This document shows, piece after piece, positions 57,161 through 64,000 of a stretch of DNA of 64,000 nucleotides. Made by a program: the position numbers and the translations under genes. Under the pieces are notes generated by a model. The model ran no database searches. It had not been told where the DNA came from and was given only the letters and a program-made list of their open reading frames with translations. Source of the DNA: Lycium barbarum (lineage: Eukaryota > Streptophyta > Magnoliopsida > Solanales > Solanaceae); the NCBI RefSeq assembly GCF_019175385.1, contig NC_083344.1, positions 26,972,231-27,036,230 on the forward strand, given 5' to 3'. Position 1 is the first letter of the stretch; every line of letters starts with the position of its first letter.

Positions 57161-60100
57161 ATGGTACAGGTGGTGTGGCTCATCGTACTGGGTCGGTTGC
57201 TGGTTCATCTTCTTCTGTAGCTATGCGCCCTATGGGGCAGGGTATTCAGACATCTGCAGGCCGTGGTAGAGGTCGTGGTGGAGCTTCCAGTTCTAGCAGT
57301 CCTTCGAACCGCATATATGCTTTGGCTAGTACGCAGGATCAGGAGGCGTCACCGAATGTGGTTACATGTATATTATCAATTTTCTCCCGGGACGTATATG
57401 CATTGATAGATTCAGGTTCCACCTTATCGTATATATGTCCCTTTGTTGCTAGTAGAATCGGAATAGAACCTGAGTTGATAGAACCATTTGAAGTAGCTAC
57501 ACCGGTAGGAGATTCTGTCATAGCAAAACAAGTATATAGAAATTGTTCGGTGGTTATATATAGTCGTCATACCACGGCAGATCTGATAGGGTTAGATATG
57601 ACTGAGTTTGATGTTATTATGGGTATGGATTGGTTAGCTTCTTGTTATGATAACATTGACTGTAGAGAAAAGATAGTTCGATTTCAGTTCCCAAGAGAGT
57701 CGATTATAAAATGGATAGGGAATACGACATGGCCGAGGGGTAAGTTTATTTCATACCTCGAGGCAAGGAAGATGGTTAGAAAAGGGTATATTTATCATCT
57801 GGTTCGTGTGCATGACCTGAAAGCAGAGGTACCGTCTCTTCAGTCAGTCCTGATAGTTAATGAATTTCCAGATATATTCCCAGATGAACTTCCAGGTCAT
57901 CTTCCTGAACGGGAGATAGAGTTTACTATAGATGTATTGCCAGATACTCAGCCCATATCTATTCCTCCTTATAGAATGGCACCTGCAGAGCTAAAGGAGT
58001 TAAAGGAGCAACTGAGGGACTTGTTAGAAAAGGGATTTATCAGGCCTAGCACATCACCTTGGGGAGCACCGGTATTATTTGTGAGAAAGAAAAATGGGTC
58101 GCTGCGGATGTGTATTGATTATAGGCAGCTGAATAAAGTAACAATAAAGAATAGGTATCCCCTCCCTAGGATTGACGATTTATTTGACCAGTTGCAGGGT
58201 GCTAAGTGTTTTTCGAAGATAGACTTACGGTCAGGCTATCATCAGGTGTGGGTAAAGGAGGCAGATATTCCGAAGACTGCATTCAGGACCCGATACAGGC
58301 ATTATGAGTTTAGAGTGATGTCTTTTGGGCTGACCAATGCTCCAGCAGTATTTATGGATTTGATGAACCGAGTATTCAAACCATTCCTGGATATGCTCGT
58401 TATTGTATTTATTGATGATATTCTGATCTATTCACATTCAGAAGAGGAGCATGCAGACCATTTGAGAGCGGTACCTAGGGTGCTCCAACACCAGAAGTTG
58501 TATGCTAAGTTTTCTAAATGTGAATTCTGGTTGACTTCAGTAACATTCTTGGGGCATATTATTGGAGCTGATGGTATTCGGGTAGATACACAGAACATTG
58601 AGGCTGTAAAGACTTGGGCTAGACCTACGACACCTACTAAGGTACGTAGTTTTCTGGGGCTAGCAGGATATTACAGGAGATTCGTAGAGAAGTTTGGCTC
58701 GATTTCAGCGCCTTTAACAAGGCTAACCCAGAAGGTAGCTAAGTTCCAGTGGACTGATGCTTGTGAGCAAAGCTTCCAGTTGCTCAAAGATAAGTTGACT
58801 ACGGCTCCAGTTCTAACTCTTCCTGAGGAACCAGATGGCTATATTATTTATTGTGATGCTTTCGGTGTTTGACTAGGTTGTGTATTGATGCAGCATGGCA
58901 GGGTTATAGCCTATGCCTCCCGACAGCTCAGAAAGCACGAAAGGAATTATCCTGCTCATAATCTGGAGTTAGCAGCGGTAATTCATGCCTTGAAGATATG
59001 GAGGCATTATTTATATGGTGTTCATGTTGATATTTATACGGATCATAAGAGTCTCCAATATATCTTTAAGCAGAAGGAGCTAAATTTACGACAGAGACGA
59101 TGGCTAGAGTTACTAAAGGATAATGATGTTGATATTCTATACCATCCAGGGAAAGCAAATGTTGTACCAGATGCTCTTAGCCATAAATCTATGGGTAGCT
59201 TGATAGACGTGCAACCAGAAAGGAAGGAGATAGTCCGTGAAATTTACCGGCTAGCTAACCTCGGAGTCCGTTTGGCTGATTCTGGAGATGGTGGAGTTTC
59301 TGTTCGAGAAGTTGCTGAGTCCTCTATCGTAGAAGAGGTAAAGAGACGCCAGTACGAGGACCCTGTTGTGGGACAGTATAAAGATACAGCTCTTCAAAAG
59401 GAGAAGACCCTATTTGAGGTTACACCTGATGGAGTGCTACGGTATGGAGGAAAATTGTGTGTACCTGAGGTTGCAGGGCTACGACAACAGGTTATGGGAT
59501 AGGCACACTATGCCCGTTATTCTGTTCATCCAGGGTCAACGAAGATGTATCATGACCTCAGATGTTTATATTGGTGGGATAGCATGAAAAAGGACATAGC
59601 GGAGTTTGTTGCTCAATGCCCGAATTGTCAACAGGTTAAGGTCGAGCATCAGAAGCCTGGTGGGTTATTACAGGAGATAGAGATCCCCACTTGGAAATGG
59701 AAAGTAATTAATATGGACTTCATTACAGGTTTACCTCGCACCCCACGGACCTATGACTCTATATGGGTTATTGTGGATAGGCTGACAAAATCAGCCCATT
59801 TCCTTCCAGTCAGGACTACTTATTCAGCTGAGGACTATGCGAGGTTGTACATCAGGGAGATAGTGAAACTTCATGGGGTTCCCGCATCTATTATATCGGA
59901 AAAAGGAGCTCAGTTTATAGCTAACTTCTGGAGATCATTCCAGAAGGGATTGGGGACACAGGTGAGTCTTAGCACAGCATTTCACCCTCAGACTGACGGA
60001 CACGCTGAGCGTACTATTCAGATGCTAGAAGATATGATGCGAGCCTGTATTATTGACTTCAGAGGTAGCTGGGATGATCATTTTCCACTTATCGAGTTTG

Positions 60101-60759
60101 CTTATAATAATAGCTACCATTCTAGTATCCAGATGGCACCGTACGAGGCCTTATATGAGAGGAAGTGCAGGTCACCTATCGGTTGGTTCGATGTAGGCGA
60201 GACTATGTTAATCGGCCCAGACATGATCCAGTAAGCTGTAGATAAGGTAGAGCTCATTCAGGAGAGATTATTGGCAGCCCAGAGTCGACAGAAGTCATAT
60301 GCAGATAACTGACGTCGACACTTAGAGTTTCAGATTAATGATTGGGTGTTCTTGAAGGTGTCACCCATGAAGGGTGTAATGAGGTTCGGCAAGAAGGGGA
60401 AGCTTAGCCCGAGATACATTGGGCCTTATCAAATTATTCGTAGGGTAGGCAAGGTTGTCTATGAGTTGGACCTACCATCTGATTTGGAAGCAGTACATCC
60501 AGTCTTTCATGTATCAATGCTTCGTAAATGTATTGGTGACCCTTCTAGAGTATTCCCTGTAGATGATGTCCAGGTAATAGAAGAGTTGTCTTATGAGGAG
60601 AGCCCTATAGCCATACTTGATCGCCAAATTAGAAGGTTACGTACTAAGGATGTGGCTCCGTCAAGGTATTGTGGCGAAATAATAATAGGGAAGATGTGAC
60701 CTGGGAAGCCGAAGATGAGATGAAAAATAAGTATCCTTACTTGTTCCCTATGCCTGCAG
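57161..60759 (+). pseudogene. pol: Element G pol: PR-RT-RNase H-INT-chromodomain, nearly intact
   Basis: A single frame continues from gag. Protease has [11 protein letters not shown] (DSG at 57409-57417). RT has [29 protein letters not shown] and FIDD at 58408-58419, all intact. RNase H shows [18 protein letters not shown] and YTDHKSL. Integrase keeps the QCPNCQQVK zinc pair, D in INMDFITGLP and E in AERTIQ, but the central D is E (GAA at 59899-59901). Stops lie at 58870 (TGA), 59500 (TAG), 60232 (TAA) and 60310 (TGA); a one-base loss near 60660 shifts the chromodomain. Length and order fit Tekay/Del chromoviruses. Confidence 0.92.
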
Positions 60760-60852
60760 GTAATATTAATTCCTTACTTGACTATATTGATCGGTAGATA
60801 AGACTATATGTTATTGTGGCCCTGTGAGGCATCTGTGGGTTGCTGAATACAG
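60760..60852 (+). other. Candidate small intron after G chromodomain
   Basis: CCTGCAG|GTAATATT and GAATACAG|GTTGG bound 93 nt of AT-rich sequence right after the chromodomain. Unspliced pol would end at a TAG a few codons into it (about 60797). Sites correspond to 29514-29616 in B. Inferred from consensus only. Confidence 0.32.
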
Positions 60853-60917
60853 GTTGGTAGGTATCACTATAAGGGAGACTTTCCCGAAATTCTTACAGGA
60901 CCCTATAGAACTAGTTT

Positions 60918-60953
60918 AACATTCGAGGACGAATGTTCCAAAGGGGGGAAGGA
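60918..60953 (+). promoter_or_regulatory. Element G hairpin and polypurine tract
   Basis: AACATTCGAGGACGAATGTT (60918-60937) is a perfect 8-bp inverted repeat with loop AGGA. AAAGGGGGGAAGGA (60940-60953) abuts the 3' LTR and is the plus-strand primer. Confidence 0.88.
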
Positions 60954-63464
60954 TGTTATATCCCATATTTTTGTACGTTGGATTATTCGTAAGTTAATCA
61001 ACATAAGTTCTAGGACAAGATTATTTTTGAGATATGAGACAAGGACTTTTATCGATTTTAATATTGCACGGTTTGCTAATTAATTACAATTAGTGGAGAT
61101 ATTAGTGGAGATCAAGGATTAATTAATAGCCATGATCAGATTATTATGTGGGCCCCACTAAAATATATGGAAAATTGTGATTGGAGCATGCATGATGACA
61201 TGCTAAAGTGGGACACATGTCAAATGGGCAGGCTGCATATATATACCTAAGTGATGACTCATTAATCACATATTTCAACTACACAATTCACTTGGAGAAA
61301 GACTCATAAACAGCCATGGCTGCCATCAAGCTCATGGCCAACCTCAAGAATTTAATAGCAAGAAATTTTAATTCCATAGAGGTGTTCAAAACATTCAAAG
61401 GAGGCAGCAACATTAGAATTTAAATTGAGGAAGAAGAAGTGGTGAAATTGGTGCAAGTAATTGTAGGATCTGTCTTAATCAATTTAAGGTAAGATTCCTT
61501 CTTCTTATAGTGTAATTGGAGTTAATGATGCTGTAATTGGGAGATTAACTTGTATTAAGCAGAATTGGATGCAAGGAATTGTATATGCTAACGTTAAGGT
61601 TCTGTTTGGCCGTATTGGAGTTGTCTTAATTCAATAATGGTGGATTAGGTTTGATTGTTGCTGTTATTGTTGTTATGGATTGTGTGTTAAAAGTGAAGGA
61701 ATATTGATACTTAAATGTTGTAGTTGTTTATATGAAATTGTTGGGACATGAATTGGATTAGATTTTCATGATGTTGTGGGTTGTTTTGATGAGATTTTTG
61801 GGGGAAATCCTCACATGATTATGTATTGTGTTGTTGTAGTAATGGGTTGTTTGGAGCATGTTATTGTAAGTGCATTTTGGATGATGTGTTATGGCTATAG
61901 ATCATTAGGAATAACTTGAGTATGTCGTGGTCGTTATGTTGATTATTGTTGAATGTGCAACGTGTGGACGGATTTGGAGTGTTGTGCATGCGGTGCGGGC
62001 TATTTCGAGGTGTTCTAGGATCTTGTTTTGACTAGTTCTTGATGTGGTAACTTGGACGTGTCGTTGTTGATGTTATTCTGGTCATTTCTATAGTAGGTTT
62101 GGATGTGGGGGAAGTGAACAATATAGGGGAAATGCCGCCCAATTTTCTAGAAATTAGCTACTAACGTTAAAATACGTTTTAAGCCTTTCCATAGCTTAAC
62201 TATAGTTCTTAACTTCTTAATATAGGTTGAGGTATTTCGGACAGCATATACATATCGAATCACGGATTAAGCGTCAAAGGTATGTAAAGCTATCCCTTCT
62301 TTCTTTTTGGCATGATCTATATGAAACAAACAGACGACGAGCATATAAACTCCAAAGAAGCTCATATTCTTAGAGACACTAGGATGGCTAATGTTCTTGA
62401 TTTCCAGAAGCTATTTCATTATGTCCAGATACGTGTCTAAGGTTCCTGAAGTCCTATTTTATATAATCCATAGTGACATTCGAGGGGTACTTGACATGAC
62501 TGTTGTCTTCGATTCTCAAGTGTTAGTTCATTCTAATTATTCTATTGAGTCTCAGTTGATGATTTAGTTTGCATGTGGTTGCTCATTATTCTGCTCGTGT
62601 ATGCCGTTAATATATCATTCACCGAGTCCCGAGCCGGGTATGTATTCGTGCACAGTTTCACTGCATTGTTCACCGAGTCCCTCACTAGAGTGCCAGGTAC
62701 GGTATATATATATGATTATGGCACCGAGTCCCATGATGGACCGGGTATGGTATATGATGACTTTATTCACCGAGTCCCATAATGGGCCGGGTATGGTATA
62801 TGATATAGATATGCATGATTCTCATCTCGTAAGGCACAGGTGCATTGGTATCTTTGATTATCATACTTGCCTCCTGTAATCTTTTATTCAGACATGATCT
62901 TCTTTATTGTATTTCATGCTTTATATACTCAGTACATTCCTCGTACTGACCCCCTTTCTTCGGGGGAGAGGGGGGGCTGTGTTTCATGCCCGTAGGTACA
63001 GACACTCGGTTTGGTGATCCTCCAGCCTAGGACTTCAGCTCAGCTGTTTGGAGAGCTCCATTGTTCCGGATCCTAGATTATTTTGGTACAGATCTTTTGA
63101 TGTAGACTTATGCATATCCAGGGGTTAGGCGGGGCCCTGTCCTGTCATATTTCACATTTATACTCTTAGTGGTCTGTAGACATGTGTGGGTTGTATGTAG
63201 GTTTTGGTCAGCTATGTCGATATGATTCATTTTGGGTATTTTTGTATATAGTGGCAGCCTTGTCGGCTTGCGTATTATGTTATGTGTTGGTTAGTTGTGA
63301 CTCCTCAGGAGACAGGTTTAGGATGATATGCGGCGTTATGAATCTTTAGTTGCCTTTATAAGTTTCCATATTGTTCTTGGTTTCAGTCTGACTATATCTA
63401 ACAGGTTCGTAAACGAGTGTCCAACTCAGGCACTAGTCATGGCCCATGGGATTGGGTCGTGACA
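60954..63464 (+). mobile_element. Element G 3' LTR
   Basis: 2511 bp, starting TGTTATATCCC and ending GGGTCGTGACA, followed by CTTTG. Colinear with 41048-43572; it has a 12-bp duplication (ATTAGTGGAGAT, near 61090) and shorter (TA)n between hairpin modules (62622-62795). No coding sequence is present. Confidence 0.94.
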
Positions 63465-64000
63465 CTTTGCTAAGGAGAAAGGGGCTAGAAATGAAAGAAC
63501 AGTTGTTAAGGATCCTTCTAGACAAGGCATGATGGTGAAGTTAGCAAAGGTTGGTGGAATAACTGAAGTATTAAGAGTAGATGTAAGAAGTGCGTGAATG
63601 CTATGAGACAGGTGTAAGGGTGCAAGAGGACTTATGTTATGGTAACAGAACGGGGCGAGAAGAGACAAATATAGAACTATAGGTCAAGAATAGGAAGGAT
63701 AAAGTCACAAGGTTTTATATTTATTATGGTAAGCGAACTAACAACCCCAGGTAAGAGTAGTCAGCAGACCAATTAGACATTCTGGCTTAAGAGACACCAA
63801 CATTGAGTAAGGTTAAGCCAAACCCGAGTAAGAATCTCGAGGAACTCCGACAGTTAGGCGGCGTTGCAACATTCAATAGTAAGCAAATGGTGCAGCGAAA
63901 AGAGCGTACAACAGAACAGTAACTGGGGTAGACTATTAAAGGTGGTAGTTAAGACACGCATCATGAATTAGAGTTAAGTTCACTAAGTTGAGCCGCTAGT
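63465..64000 (+). mobile_element. Element F internal region, part 2 (to window end)
   Basis: F resumes after the second CTTTG. The sense strand is purine-rich with frequent stops and no recognisable domain in either strand. The 3' LTR of F, if present, lies beyond the window. Confidence 0.55.

Larger units (their letters stand above)
41048..63464 (+). mobile_element. Element G, chromovirus inserted in F, TSD CTTTG
   Basis: CTTTG at 41043-41047 and 63465-63469 flanks a 22.4 kb insertion. LTRs are 2525 and 2511 bp, both TGTTATATCCC...GTGACA. The internal region has a perfect PBS, leader, gag split by element H, a nearly open pol, hairpin and PPT. A sample of about 385 LTR bases shows about 14 substitutions (about 96% identity). 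Pol is broken only by a few stops and one frameshift, so G is the best-preserved coding element here. Confidence 0.94.

Overview
This window is plant nuclear heterochromatin made almost entirely of nested LTR retrotransposons of the Ty3/gypsy superfamily. The evidence is a primer-binding site (TGGTATCAGAGC) complementary to plant initiator tRNA-Met, gag with a CCHC knuckle, the order protease / reverse transcriptase / RNase H / integrase, and a chromodomain-like tail after integrase (chromovirus, Tekay/Del-like). AT-rich DNA and the style of the LTRs suggest a eudicot, possibly Solanaceae; that is inference. I see no host gene, tRNA, rRNA or CRISPR array. Every gag-pol copy is broken.

Layout. 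Element names J, A, E, B, C, D, F, G, H and I are mine. (1) 1-19811: family J on the minus strand, a tandem LTR-internal-LTR-internal-LTR array. Its internal regions (about 2.3 kb) carry PBS and polypurine tract but no gag-pol. Element A (+, 4085-13035, TSD ATGAG) sits inside the middle J LTR, and the right J LTR preserves the matching empty site. (2) 19812-38200: element E (+), a decayed chromovirus lacking its 5' end. It is split by element B (+, 20185-32027, TSD TTGAG/TTAAG). B is split in gag by solo LTR C (-, 23099-26267, TSD GCTTC), and lost most of RT to integrase at a truncated LTR, D (-). (3) 38204-64000: element F (+), split by G (+, 41048-63464, TSD CTTTG). G is split in gag by H (-, 44375-56515), and H is split by solo LTR I (-, 48500-51533, TSD ATTCT). 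This is a four-deep stack with three perfect or near-perfect target duplications.

How the parts relate. A, B, E and G are degraded coding elements. J and H (and probably F) have no recognisable coding region, yet keep PBS, leader, PPT and a block matching the 3' untranslated part of B and G. H LTRs are clearly related to G LTRs. The pattern is what one expects of non-autonomous families moved by gag-pol supplied in trans.

The strongest unexplained signals are cis-acting RNA-like structures shared across families. These are a self-complementary hexamer in the leader that differs between families but stays palindromic (GTGCAC in A, B, G; GCGCGC in J), a hairpin next to the PPT, and tandem hairpin modules at the same place in several LTR families. 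A candidate small intron after pol is a further lead.
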